NCBI RefSeq assembly: GCF_018139145.2 | Contig: NC_059474.1 | Coordinates: forward strand, 38,272,344 to 38,336,343 | Source of the DNA: Gymnogyps californianus | Lineage: Eukaryota > Chordata > Aves > Accipitriformes > Cathartidae | Direction of reading: 5' to 3' | Length of the DNA: 64,000 nucleotides | Shown: one piece after another, positions 35,856 through 48,940 of the stretch | How positions within the stretch are numbered: the stretch's first letter is position 1 | How the letters are laid out: each line of letters opens with the position of its first letter | Made by a program: the position numbers and the translations under genes | Notes under the pieces: model-generated | Seen by the model: the letters and a program-made list of their open reading frames with translations, nothing else | Told to the model about the DNA's origin: nothing | Databases searched by the model: none

Positions 35856-38800
35856 AAACATTGTGCTGGTAGTTAGTTTAGTGGAAGCCAGAACAACAGC
35901 AAGACATGATAACCAACAGGACATCCCCACAGCCTAAATAGCCATGCCAAAAAGGGAGTAAAAATAAATTAAGGGCTGTAAATTCTAGTAATTAGAAGTC
36001 ATGGGACACTTAAGTCCAATATAAATGGGAGACAGAAAAATAAAAGATGTAATCCTGTTAAACTGTCTTTAAATAAGAAGAGAAGTTGAAACTTCTTGGT
36101 AAAGGATCAATCAGTGACAATCATTAGCACATTTCACTCTTATTGCAAGTTAACGTAGCCCAGGAAACAGCATTTCTCAGAGTGAGGGGTTGGTTTTTTT
36201 TATGGAATGGATACTGCTGCTCTGTGCACTTGGGCTATCAAATCATTTATCTGTTATTGCTAGTGGTCTCTGGATTTCTCCCCTTCCCGATGCTTCTGTG
36301 ATACAAGGAGAACAGAAAAATGCTAATACTATAATGAAACTGGGTTGTTCTTTGCACCTGAAAGAAGTCCTGGAAATCTTGAGTCACCAGATTGATTTAG
36401 CAGCTTAGTCCCACTTCTTACTCTGTTTATTTGCCTGTGTGTCTGGGAGGTACACATTGTTTCTGACTGCCAGAGCATAACCTACATGAGACCTGTTATG
36501 ATAAAGCAGTGCTTCAGGATTTAATCAAAGATTATAGAAAAGCACGTACGGCGGATACAAGAATAATATGAAATTAACTGCATATAAATTTGTGAAGGTG
36601 TATCTGTTTTGTAGATACTATTTTAGGGGGCGTATCACTTAACAGAAATTGCAGAGCCAATATTTTGGACGCAGAGTTGAAGGTCTAAATGCTGAAAGGA
36701 ACTGGCAATTCCATTCCAGTTCAAAAGAACTCTTTTCTACCATCACTAGAGCTGAAATTCTTCATACAGACACACTTTTTGAATGAAAGGACATGATTCC
36801 CCTGGATTTTTAGAAGTTCTTCCTGTTTTACTATGTGGAATTTCTAGGTATCAAAAGGCTTTGCAAAGAAACAGTGTTACTAAATACCTTGATGAATAGC
36901 TATGGATATCTCTGATGGAGATCAGATAAATCTTGACAGAAAGTTCTTTCTATAGTTAAGAACATCCTCTCAGTTCTCTTTTGGCTGGGGAGAACAAGCT
37001 TAACGATTAAGGAAAACCAAATTTTCATGTGTTGCAGAACATCTCTGACATCATGATCTCTGTGATCATACACCTGAAGTTAAAGACTAGACCACACACA
37101 GGGTGGCGAAGCTGTTTTAAGTTTAACTTTCAAAATAGTTACAAGAACTGTGTTGTCATACCAGTGGAAAAATTCAGACAGGTATTTAAGATAGGATAAA
37201 CTGTAGGGTACAGCTTGTAAGGCAACCAACAACGTACAGCTTTAATGAGATGAAAGATTTGAAAGGGTTATTTGCAAACTGTCTAATAATAAGTAATTTC
37301 AGATGTCTCAAGGCCAGTCATAGCGAGAACGCAGTTTATAGTTTTATAATCTTTGTGACATGGTGCCCTCCAGCAAGCACAGAATGGGTCCTATTTCAGT
37401 TGTTTTAAAAGACCTGAATGTATCAGAATAAAGTTGGTCTCAGCATGTTAAAACAGCATGAAATACATTCCCTTGCAAATTGTTTACAGAAAAAAATGTG
37501 TTTATGGAAATGTATCACTGATTAAAATTACTAAAGGTAAAAGACTCTCTCTGAGTCTTTTAATTGTATTTCTTCCTAGAGTGTGGCTAGTAAGGATGCT
37601 ATTCTAAACTCCCACTATGAAAAATAATAATAAAGTGGTTTTTTTCTTTGAACTACTTTTTTCCCTATTTTGAAAATTCTAGTTTTTAAAAAGCTCATTG
37701 CTCCCTTGATGAACAAAATCAAACTCTACTCCTGGAATTTTGGTCTTGTGAACAGGCACAGATCTTTCATACCTTGAAAACAGAGCCTGTCAGAATTTTA
37801 TCTTAAAAACATCTTAGTGAAGAAGATGTTTTGATTCTAAAGATGATTGTTTATGCTTGCTCACTATTGAGACTGAACATGGAAACCTGAGTAGTGTGAA
37901 ATCAACAGACCAAAATTTAAGGAAAAGTGGTAGAGAATGTAAATTGAGACCTCAAACAAATTCCTATTCCAATTAGTCAAAAACTTGTCAATTACCGTAA
38001 AAAAAGTCTTTGTTTGAAACAAGAACTTTTCACAGTAACTGAAATAACTTTCTTAATTTGTAAATTTCTTCTTTTCTTAATTTAAGCAGTCATAAGTGAC
38101 AACTAGATAATTAACTTAGTCTAACACAATTAGAAGTTCAAAGGTTCAGATTAGCATGATGTGACTGGTACTATTACTTTCTTGTTAAGTCAAGAGACAA
38201 CCAAATTCTGGATTGCATCTAAGAGAAATGCAATACAGTGTTATTCATTGTATGTTACACACTGTTTTTTCTTTTTTAATCTACTGTGTGATCAAAGCAA
38301 TATCAGGAGTAGGATTTGCCCCACGTTCTCTTCAGAGGTTGGCTGTAAAAAGGCAACATAGGAAAAGGGGATCTGTGTCCTGTGTCATAATGCAATAATG
38401 TTGCAAAGTTTTGTATGTTTACAATCATTCTACAATTTAGTCATACCACAGAAGAGATGTGTGAAATAGCTTTCTGCAAAAACTTTCTGAGTGAAAAAAG
38501 TATAAAAACATAATGAAAGTACTCACATTGAACTGACTGAACTATGACATTTTTTTCCGCTAGAAACATTTGACTTTTGTATTTTTAAATGAAAAATCTA
38601 ATTTCCTCAAAATAAACATTCTTGACTGTTCTGGATTTCACCCAGAGATTAAAACTTTAAAAAGACCTGTTTCAAATTATTTTCACTTAGTTTTCAGTTT
38701 GGGGGGGAAAAAAAAAAGCCACAACAATCAGCTATTTTCACAACTGTATGCACAGACTCTCTTTAAAAGCTGTTTGTATTCTTCACACTTACCTTTTCTT

Positions 38801-39869
38801 AACTGTCTGAATCTTCTGTGGAGAACAGGAGTGGGTATGGGGAGTTTGTGCAATATGATTCTTAAAGGGAATAAAAGTTCTGCTCTGATGTAAAAAAAAA
38901 CCAACACAAAACCTAACTGCTGCCAGTCAGAATTCCTTAAAGTCTTCAGACGCAGACAAAATCCACCATCTGAGTTTGGAGGAGCAGCATTATTGCAAAC
39001 CGAAGCTAATTTATACATCTTGCATTCTTACTACTAAGACACTTACAAGTAAACTACTAAATATAAAAGATTACAAGTTCGCTGAATCAGAAGAACCTCA
39101 GCTTTTGGTATGATTAAGTTTTAATTGTATTTTTCCTTAGGGATCACTAGTAGCTAATAAGCTCATGAAAATAGGACTTTAAATAGCAGGAGTAGTAAAA
39201 GTCATGCCATGCACTATATTTTGATATGCTTGGCTGCCTAAGGCATCCTATTGCCTGCAGTTTCAAGAGTTCAGTTTTCATCAATGAAAAATCTATAAAA
39301 AACCCTTAAGAAATCCTTATTTTTTAAATGACAGCTGCTTCAGTACATCATGTACCCTTTGTGAATCTCAGAGATGCTGCTATCATGTCTTCTTACTTTT
39401 ACTGTTGTTTGTTCATTAGAAACACTTCTTCGTGAGTTACAAATTCTGAATCACACACTTCTCAAATTTAATTACATTCATCTCACTGTCTGATAACAGT
39501 GATTACAGTGATAGCAGTGAATAGAGATTGCAGCCATAAGTAGAGTAACTTCTAACCTTATAAAAAGTCTTTTGCTTCATTTTTTGAGACTACTGAGTCT
39601 TTCTGCTAGCTAGCACAAATTTGTTCCCACCCTTTTCTCAGCTGGATCAAGGAACTCTAGACTGTAGAATGGGTTGCTTCCAGAAAAGAGAGCAAGGGGA
39701 GCTCATACAGGTATAACCCATCTACAAAGTATGTGTCAGACCAAAGATGGAGGCATCATTCTGCAAGCAAAAAGAGTGGAACATAACCAAAACCACACCT
39801 GTGCTATAAATCGGCATGAATCAAACGAAGTTAACTTCTTTCTCCCAGGGATTTAAATTTTTTTCCTTT
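35856..39869. other. AT-rich noncoding DNA
   Basis: Overlapping frames of up to 107 codons (38161-38398, 38570-38893 plus; 38728-39018 minus) have no recognisable domain and overlap on opposite strands. A GGGGGGGAAAAAAAAAA run lies at about 38702-38718. No repeat family or RNA gene is recognised. Confidence 0.5.
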
Positions 39870-40340
39870 CTCTAGGTGCTTCTAAATGGAGCTCGTTAAA
39901 AACCTGGCAGCTAACATGGAGGAAATCTATACTGTCCTGGTTAATGGTTAATTAAATTATAAGCTGCCATTAAAATCGACTTGAGAGTCTTCATTTATTC
40001 CCTCCTACATATCCTAACCAATGTCTCATTTGCAAATGCAAGTAAGGCCCTCATTCATTTATAATGTTTAATTTGGATGATCACATAAAAATTTTACTGC
40101 ATAATTTGAGACAATATAGTTGCATTTCTGTAACTACATTTCTGCAACTGAAAATAGATGGAAATCTTGCACACAAACATCTAGAAAGAATAAATATTTT
40201 TTCAATATAACCATTAATATCTATGAAAATATATTAATTGGATTGAGGAACATGGCATTAATAAATGAAGGACATCTTCAAAATCATCAGAGTTGAATAA
40301 CAAAAATTATAGTACTACTCTAATTAATTTATTAATTAAT
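39870..40340. other. Candidate conserved noncoding element
   Basis: This contains GGTTAATTAAATTATAAGC, CATTAAAATCGACTTGAG, CATTTGCAAATGCAAG (a POU-like octamer arrangement) and TTTAATTTGGATGATCACA. It ends with TAATTAAT-TT-ATTAATTA (40321-40338). Dense homeodomain (TAATTA) and POU-type sites in repeat-free AT-rich DNA are typical of developmental enhancers in gene deserts. This rests on motif texture and is not a demonstrated element. Confidence 0.3.
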
Positions 40341-41065
40341 GACAATAGGCTTCTTTACCCCCACAATGATTCAATCAGTTCTATCAGAAAATTGATACTG
40401 ACATACGACAACCAAGATGCAGAGGAATGACTTACAGAACATCAAGGCTAAGAATTTATTAAACACAGAGAAAAATAAAGCAGTAATATATTAAGCTTCA
40501 GAATGAACTAAATCCCATGGACTTGCAGGGCCCCAAGACACTATAACAGGTGGAACAATTATGTATGGCACAACTTTAGGGACCTACTAGCCAATCATCT
40601 GGGAGCTCTGCAGTTTTGATGAGAGAATGAACTGTTAATTAACAAATATTAAGATCCCAACTTGTCAAGTAAAATTAAACTCAAGGGATGAAGCACGGCT
40701 GCCCATGAGAAGCTAAACTATCAAAACTAAACCAGGTCAAAACTAGTGAATGCCTTTTGGAAACAGTGAAAAGAATATTTCTGCTGTTTAATTTCTGGTG
40801 GTTCAAAATACTTCATAATAGCTCGGTTAATCTTTTTCTCTGAAGTCTCTGAGATATGGAAGGCTCCCGAATATGCTATTTTGTAAAAGTCCAGGGATCC
40901 ACATTACCTCTGAGCTTCCATATGAGGTGGGCTTCTTTCCCTTCTAGCAAGACTCCATTGCGTTTGATCCTAGGGATTTCTCTCTAACAGTGAAAGGATT
41001 CGCAGGACAATCTTGCTGCTTGAGAAAATTACCCTTTCTGAAGATGAGTACCTCACAGTTTTGAA
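40341..41065. other. Noncoding DNA, nothing recognised
   Basis: No feature found. Confidence 0.5.
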
Positions 41066-41401
41066 CTATACTACCTCCATATCACAACTGCTGCCCTGCA
41101 CAGATGTCGTGAAAACACATTTCCTTAGTCTGAAGACAGGAAAGATGGTTTCACAGAGGTAACAGAATTTCCCTACATGGAGGGTAGTTCCCTCACTGTG
41201 CAGATCTGAGTATAACAGTATACGAAGACGCACACAATGTATGCACAACAGCGCGAAGATGCACACTCCTGTATGAAGTCCCTGCACTGTATGAGGCTGA
41301 AGCTGAAACTTGCAAACGAGAAAGCGAAGTTGGTCAGCTGGTTTCCACATATAAGCAAAATAGTAAACTTTGCGGAGAAATATGTTCTCTTCAGCTTTCA
41401 T
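41066..41401 (-). other. Unrecognised 111-codon ATG-started frame in a CpG-richer patch
   Basis: On the minus strand a frame of 111 codons starts at an ATG (41399-41401). It has a Cys-containing hydrophobic middle (around residues 48-64, FALLCIHC region) and no family I recognise. The underlying 41223-41380 holds about seven CpGs, more than neighbouring DNA. No upstream promoter, splice pattern or homology supports translation. It could be a chance frame in a compositionally odd patch, which I think more likely than a gene. Confidence 0.15.
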
Positions 41402-42991
41402 TTCTAAATTCGGGGATTTGACAGTTTAATTATTCACCTGAAATAAACTCCTGGCACCTGAAAAGTCTAGGAGCTGTGCAAGTGTCCTCAATGAGGCAAT
41501 TATTTAATCTTTTGCTTTTGAATGAATATTGAAATCAAAGTGAAGTCCAGCAGACATTTTGTTCTATTTGATCTAGCCTGGATTTTCTATTAGTTAGTAG
41601 TTAGATGGTTTTCCCATCTCTCAAGCTGGATATCAGAACGTACCCTGTTTTGATTTTTAAAAGGCAGTATGCATGAAGTCGGCCTCTCAAAAAAAAATTA
41701 CTTCTGTTTAAAGACATGATGTAAGGCTACGTCCATTTTCATTTTTGTTATTGCCACTGACAGTGACACAATAGCCAGCTCATGATGAGGAAAAAGCCTC
41801 AGCACTGGTCAGCCAATCAGCTGAAAAACAGTCATCATTTTTATCTGCTTCCATAATGAATTGGATTGCAGCTGATCTGCTTCTCTGAAGTGTTTCCACT
41901 CAAACAAAATAATTCAGAAGACTGAAAATGTGCAAAAAAGTATCTTTCTGAACATATTATTTTTTCTGCTTTTGCTTTTTTTTATCAGTAAGCTGGCAAA
42001 TTCCATTTAATATTTCCAAAATTATCATAAATGTAAAACATTGCTTCTGCTGAACTAAGTGTGGATGTTGATTATTTGAAGTGTTGGTTCACAGTCCAAA
42101 TACTACATTGGATTCTTTTGTGGGTACTTCTCAATACATTAAGTTTATATAACAGTGTACAACTACTCTGTTTTAAGTTGCATTTGGATGTGATAAAATT
42201 AAATGTTTTTTTGACTAGATACCTGGCTCAGTGATATTCAGCAATTTAATAACAGGGGTAACACTTCCCATTTGCAAGAAAGACTGAAATTAACAGAAAA
42301 AAACCCACATAAAAATGTGACTCTTAGTCTTGTCTCTAAAATATTTGACATTGAATTACCACAGCTAAAAAGAAAGTGCTTTGAAAAATATGAAGGAATG
42401 TTTAATAGATTTTAATACAAATCTATACTGGAAAAACACACCCATGGCTAAATACTGAAGACCTGCATTTGTTCCCACATGAAGGCAACACAGAAAATTC
42501 ATGGGAACCCTGAGATCACATCTAGCAAGGAAAAAAACCAGGCACACATACACGTGATTTCTGCTATTAAAAGCCAAACTCTGTTGTATCACAACTGACA
42601 TTTTTTTAATGACTTCAACTATGTAAAGGCTGGAAAACTGACATGCCATTAATTCACAACCTATGTCTGATACAAAAAGCTACAAAGAGCTTCCCCATAA
42701 TGCACTGCAAATTATGTCACTAATACTCATTTGGAAGCAAAGCTTCTCTCTAATTTGGAGAGCCAATTCAGACCTTCCGCTACCTCAGATCTAGGTATCT
42801 CCACAGTAGGGAAGGACAAAATTGAGCCAAACTGTGTTGAATTAAATGTGATTATTTGGCTGCATCTCTTGCTACTTACTGAGATAGAAATGCATGTGGT
42901 AAAATCACTGGTTTTCTCTCTTTCATGTCCTGTGTACCACACCACTTGCAAGATCATAAAATTCTTAAATTTACTTTTCACCTGTGTGATT
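41402..42991. other. AT-rich noncoding DNA
   Basis: A 94-codon minus-strand frame (42365-42649) and a pair of opposed 102-codon frames (42727-43039) show no family resemblance. The plus-strand member of the pair starts at a TTG. Confidence 0.5.
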
Positions 42992-43012
42992 GGGGGAAGA
43001 GGGGGGGCAGGG
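42992..43012 (+). other. Potential G-quadruplex
   Basis: GGGGG-AAGA-GGGGGGG-CA-GGG gives four runs of three or more G with short loops when the seven-G run is divided in two. It is isolated in AT-rich DNA. Confidence 0.55.
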
Positions 43013-44148
43013 CAAGAAGGAAGAAGTATTACCAAATGATTTACTGAGCTACAGAAACCTTCTTATTCAAATGACAAGATACCTTTAGTCTCACTTTCTT
43101 GTCAAGAAAAGCCTCAAACACTTCTTTATCGAAATCACATCAGACCAGGGCTTTAGGTTTTAGTCAGACATAAGGATTGCCAACCTGTTGAAAATTCTCT
43201 TTGATTTGAACTTGACTGTCTCAAAACGATCCCATGTTGCCTTTTATCTGAATGTTTATGTCTGAAAGCAGCAACAGCAAAAACTCTACTGTATTCTTTG
43301 AAGGAAATATCTTTAATCAAAATTGCAATACAAAAACACATATGAGTACATTTTAGTTCTCCTTTACTCTTTCAGAGGCTACTGACACAGCTCAGTCTTC
43401 GGAACAGGTTTCCACTGTATGTATATAAGTGCTCTGTATTTCAGGACAGCAAATTTAAACCTCATCAGTTCCTCTGAAGTTTGTCAAAATAGTTCATCAA
43501 GCATGCTGATAAAAATTCACTTATTTCTGCTTCTGTGAGTGTCCTCAGACAAAGAACTTAAGATAAAGAGAATGAAAAAATGAGGTGGCACAGAAGAGGG
43601 ACAGTGAGACAGGAAATAGGACAACATGCTGGAGCCTTAATAAGTTATCAGAAGCTACTGAAAAAAGACCTTATTCCAACCCCTCCCTCCCAAAAATAAA
43701 TGATGACAGAATATTTGGAATAAATGAATAGATTATTGTAAAACAGAGAAAATTTAAGATGAAAGAATTATCTCTTTATATTGTCCTGAGCAGGGTCTGT
43801 CATCACAGCTTTTGGATGTGTGGCACGGAAAAGATGAACTTACTTTCTTTGTGCCCCAAACAAGATTCAGTGTGAAAGATGAGGAGATAGGCCGGTTCTA
43901 CTGAAAAAAAATATGCACATGCAATCTGTCTATTGACTGAAAACTTAGGGTTGAGATTTCCTGCTGCTGAGGAAGATGTCATCAATTCATAGGGGAAAAA
44001 TTATACAGCAGCTTTTTCGTTTGCACTAGATGAACACTGTCAGAAACTGAGCACAGAACAGATGAGTTTCTAGGTACCACTGAAGTGAGTATGCTAGAAT
44101 ATATATAATGTAACAGTAGTAGTTCCTGGCCCTCTAGCTCAAACTGTA
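43013..44148. other. Noncoding DNA, nothing recognised
   Basis: Only short, featureless frames. No repeat family. Confidence 0.5.
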
Positions 44149-44191
44149 TTTTTTATATATATGTAAAATAAATATATATGTATAAAATAAG
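44149..44191. repeat. AT-rich imperfect tandem repeat
   Basis: ATATATATGTAAAATAA and ATATATATGTATAAAATAA occur in tandem. Confidence 0.7.
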
Positions 44192-45856
44192 AATACAGTC
44201 AGACAGTTTAAAACACACATTGAGTATCTGGATTTAAAGTTTTACTTAGAGGTAGGTGTTGTGAATTCATATGAGCAAAACTCATTTGCTTATGGCTTTG
44301 TGCCTTCCCTTGCTGAACCTTCTTCTCTGTGTCTCACAGCCAGCCTGGTATTTCACAAAACTACTCATCTGACCTAGGCCACCCTGCTCTCTTTTTAAAG
44401 TTTTAGTTTCTTTAGTGGTGTAGCCACTTTCACAGCCTGTTCTTTTACCAGGCAGCTTCTAGTATCAAAGTGCAATCTAGTCTCCAGCACGTTAATAATG
44501 GAGTCAGGGAGTGCTGCAGCTATACATACAGAAATGTTGTTTCAGCTGATACACTGGTAATTATGAGTCCATCCAGGGAAATGGCATTTATTACTTTTGC
44601 CATTCAGTTGTATGACAGTAGGAATGAAGAGCATTATGTAAATTATTTTCTATTCCTGTGAAAATAAGCATGTAAGGTGTAAGTATTTGCATTTTTCCTA
44701 CAAATTTATTTTTAAATGTTTACATTTTTGTTTTAATTGGGATACATTATTTGATGTGGACAATACTGTTAAACTCGTAAAGGCACTTACAGCCAAGAAT
44801 ATGTTTACTTTCTACTAGAAACCTTTTGCTGTTGGTTAACATACATATTCATTTTTGGAGACAGTTCAGAAAAAGATTATTCTTACAGATTTTTTGAGTT
44901 GAGGGCTTTATATTTTGTTGGAAAATAAATTTCTGAAGCTATGGGCAGTAACAGAAGTATGTACAATTTTGTATTGGAAAGTAGTCACATAGTACAGGCT
45001 TATGCTTTTTAATATTGCATTTTTGAATGAGTGTCATAAAAGTACAGTATTTTTTTTCAAATACATAAATCTATAGAAAATTTAAAATAGTTATACAGAA
45101 ATATTTTAAAATGCAAGTCTGTTTGGACAGCTTTTGTGTTACACCTTATCTAAAAATAAATTTAGAACCAGACTAACACCCTTTTAATTATCTGGGGGAA
45201 AATGGGCTTTTGTTAACGGAGGAATAATTCCTGAAGAGTAACTATTGTGCTGTTACAACTTTTCTAGCCTTGCCAGTGTAGGCATCTGTCATATGCGTTT
45301 CCCCTTGCTACCCAACAAATGGACTGAACTTAATTCAGGAGGGAACATCCAAGCTGTCAAGTCATACAGAAGCTGTTTATGATCACCAAGAAAATGAACA
45401 GATATATGCAGAAGACTCTACATATTTTCCCAGTGAAAGCACAGTAATGTCAAAAGTCTAAATATTAAAGGAATTTTTGCTCTTTGTATGTAAACCATGA
45501 GAAAGAACGTTTCACCATCTTTGAATGAAAACAGTAACATGTTGAGGGAAAAAAAGTTTTAGCACTTCCTCATATTTGTGATAATCCATGGATGACTTCT
45601 GACACTAGCAGAGGTGTTATTCTTGACTAGATTTTGGTCAGAAGCAAATAAGAATTTGTAGGGATATTTAGCAATGAACATATTAAAGCAAGGTCATCAG
45701 TTCTGGCAATTCAGAGGGAAGTTTGTAATTCAGTTTTTGTATGTGTCAGAAGGATAGCATGACAAAAAAATATAATACAATTTTCCAGATTTATCACGTA
45801 GCTTCTAACACACATACTGTGGAGGAATTACAGAAAAATATGCATGCCCTTTAAGC
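44192..45856. other. AT-rich noncoding DNA, nothing recognised
   Basis: No frames over 63 codons, repeats or RNA genes recognised. Confidence 0.55.
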
Positions 45857-45880
45857 AAAAAAAAAAAAAAAAAAAAAAAA
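45857..45880 (+). repeat. A24 homopolymer
   Basis: Twenty-four consecutive A, followed by GAAAAAGG. The upstream DNA does not look like a SINE or processed transcript, and I found no flanking target duplication. Confidence 0.95.
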
Positions 45881-47516
45881 GAAAAAGGAGACAATCATTA
45901 CAATTAAATACAAGGTTCAAGATTTTCATTTATTAAGTGGGAATCCAAATCTATGAAGCCTACACAAATAAGCATAAAGACTTGTTTAAAGCTTTAACTT
46001 ATAAACTAAAATAATGAGCACTTCTAAAAACAAACTGTTCTGTGTCTGTAATACATAATCATGGGTTATTTCAGATTTGAAAGACATTTGTGAAAAATGT
46101 TTTGAAGTAATTATTTAAATACCCTTATAATTCTTGCAAATAATAGATAATAATTTCTGTTATTAAAATTTTCTCCTCCAATTTCAGTGAATTCACCATT
46201 TGACTCACTTTGATGAACAATGAAGTAGTCACCACTGACTTAAAAATGAGCAGTTTTCTAGATTTCAATGTCCTATTTATATCTACTTTGTGTAAATAAA
46301 ACATGGCACCAATTAATGCTATGTGCTTTACTAAGTATTCATAAGAGATACAATTCAATTGAAATCAAATGACTTTGTATTTTAACATATAACATTTTGG
46401 GAACCGAAAAGCACTATTTCTCTAAGACTTAAAAATATTAATCAGCCATATGACATGGAAACACTAAACACACCACCCAGGTGAAGGGCATCCTGTTGAA
46501 TTTAGCACAAATCATAATTCCAGAGATGGAATTAAATTAAGCATGGCAAGAAGCCATCTTTGTTAAGGAGATGGACAAACAATAATGATACATTGGCATT
46601 TACAACTAGAAGCGTAACACTGGTTAAGATAGCATTAAGATAATGCTTTGAAGTAGTATGGTATATCTGCTTTCTTATGATGTGTTTCTCACCTCTTTAG
46701 ATTGTCAGACTTGGGGATGAGAAGAAATTTTCCTATGCTGAATGCAGATTGATATAACCACTAGAATCACCTGGGCACAATTTGCTGATTTGAAAAAGCA
46801 TTAGGCACTGTTTTGTCTTTCAGTATAGGCAAATATGGTTGAAATAGATGCTTTGAGATCTGTGAGATAAGGTCTTCAAGTCCTATGAAAGTATGTTGGC
46901 AAATTGTGAGATGTTTTAGATTTTTATACAACTGCTTATATTGCAGCCAGAGAAGATAGTAAGGAATTTCAAAATTCTGTAACAAATCTATGTGAATAAA
47001 TAATATTATGGCAAATGAAATTCAGTTTTGAAACCACATCCCAATCCCCCCACTTCCAGATTAATGTAAGTGGAACAAAGAACAGGAATTAATCACTCAC
47101 TGCTCAATTTAAAACCAACCGTAATGTCTCAGAAAAAAATGTTCCAATAAAAATGTCTTCAATCAAGCAGTGACTGTCAAACCAACACATAAAACAAGGA
47201 AATAAAAAGAAACACTTAAAAATAATTGTACATTGCCATTTGTAATTGTGTTCTATAATGAACATCTGAGCTCAGAAAAAGAAGTATTTTAGACACAGGT
47301 GACAAACCTGGAGAGACCAAAAACATTGAAATAAAAGCAACGCTAGCTTTAGTGTTGAGAGAAATGACAGAATGTTATCAAAGGATACAAAATAAAGAAC
47401 AAAAATCAAGCAAACCTATTTATTCCTTCAGTCCAAGAACACAGAGACACTTTGATTACACATGTAGTACTAACAGTGTTTAATTGTAATGCTTATAACC
47501 ATCAACCTTTCTCACA
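45881..47516. other. AT-rich noncoding DNA, nothing recognised
   Basis: Minus-strand frames of 77 and 72 codons (46125-46358, 46767-46985) are unconvincing. Confidence 0.5.
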
Positions 47517-47536
47517 TATATTATTATTATTATTAA
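47517..47536. repeat. (TTA)n microsatellite
   Basis: About six TTA/ATT units. Confidence 0.85.
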
Positions 47537-48885
47537 CCTGTGATACTCATAGCCATGGAGCATTTTAGAAGAGCTACAAAAGAAGATGAGAGCCAAGAAT
47601 AATTTCTACAGTATATTGCATTCTCAGATTATACCAATCTGTTCATCCTATCCTACTCAGGCAACACAAAATAGAAGGGTCCTGGACAGAAATGACTGAG
47701 AATTTAATTCCTCTAGTGAAATTCTCACTGGCTTGACATTAATGGAGGAATTAGACCTGACTTCTACACTACTAATCAACTAATCACTTCTCCTACACTA
47801 ATCAATGAAGTGCAGTGGGGTCTGTAGTGGGTCAGGCAGTGATAATGCTCTCCTATAGCGACTGTTCCCGCTGTTCACTGACTACAAATTCAAGTATCTG
47901 TTTCTTTAGAAAAGCAAAACAAACCTTCCCTGCCTTCCAAAGAAAATGTCAAAAAAACCAAAAACCAAACCCAAACCAAAAACCCTCTTTAGATGTTTCA
48001 AAACATATCAACTACTATGAATTAGAATTTGACAGAAATTTGCATCTGAGGTTAACTGATCCCTGGTGAATTTTGCAGTCTTACACATTACTTTGAATGT
48101 GTATTACACAATATTTTGAAGTATCTGATGCTGGAAATATATGTCAGGAGCAGACTCTTGGATTATGAACCATGGAGCTAATTCACTATTTCATTTGATG
48201 TTTACATCTGATCTATAGATCAGTATAACCATTAAAATACAATAAGTAAAATATATTTACCTGCTTTGAGGACTGCTGATGGGGAAAGAACTTTGGTCTG
48301 GGATGTAAATACTCATTGAAAATGACAGGCCACCTTTAACATCTACCTAATGGGAGAAGACACCATTTTAAAAAGTTGTTTTTTAATACTTTGGGGACTG
48401 TAAACTGACCAATGCTGTGGAAAGATGGAAGGCTAAGCAAATTCTGCTAATGTAAGGGAAGTATCTATACCTGTTCTGTCTACAAAGAGGTAATATGACT
48501 TTCTCAATACCTTTATTAGAAGTGGATTAAGAGTACATTATCCTCTTTTGTTAAAGACGACACATAATCTTATCAACAACTGTATAGCACTGGCACAAAG
48601 GAATTATCAATAGGATACGAAGACAGATCATGTTGCAATTTTTTCTGAAGAGGTATTATTTATACCTCAGTTCACACTGCAGTTACCAATACACTAGCAT
48701 TGGTAGTCCAACAGTTTTTACCTTAGCAATTTCCATTAAGACACTTCCCATGCCCTGTTCTGTGTGCTATCCGCAAAGTAATAAAAGAGGCAGACCATAT
48801 TCCTAATCCTCAGTTTCTCTAAGATGATGTAGCCAAGAAGTTATACAAGATTTTGAGATGGACAGGCATGTGAGAGAACACTGAA
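47537..48885. other. Noncoding DNA, nothing recognised
   Basis: An 84-codon plus-strand frame (47815-48069) includes a Lys/Asn/Pro run translated from a CCAAAAACCAAACCC-type low-complexity stretch. It is not credible as a gene. Confidence 0.5.
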
Positions 48886-48940
48886 TATGCATATAAACAT
48901 CTTGAAGAGTAACAGTTTCAGGTGAGTAATTCTTGTTTTT
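48886..48940 (+). repeat. Possible ancient sauropsid interspersed repeat with splice-donor-like motif
   Basis: AACATCTTGAAGAGTAACAG, then TTTCAGGTGAGTAATTCTTG and TTTTTC, recalls a repeat common in turtle and crocodilian genomes. There, ACATCTCGAAGAA-type sequence is followed by an ACAGTTAC-A/G-GGT(A/G)AGTAAC motif and a T-rich segment. CAG|GTGAGT at 48919-48927 is a consensus 5' splice site. The recollection is from memory and the family name is unknown to me. Confidence 0.35.

Noticed and set aside
38570..39018. Frames of 107 (plus) and 96 (minus) codons
   Set aside because: They overlap on opposite strands and cross poly-G/poly-A runs, with no domain.
42727..43039. Opposed 102-codon frames on both strands
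   Set aside because: The frames cover the same bases, the plus-strand one starts at TTG, and neither resembles a protein. Chance low stop density.
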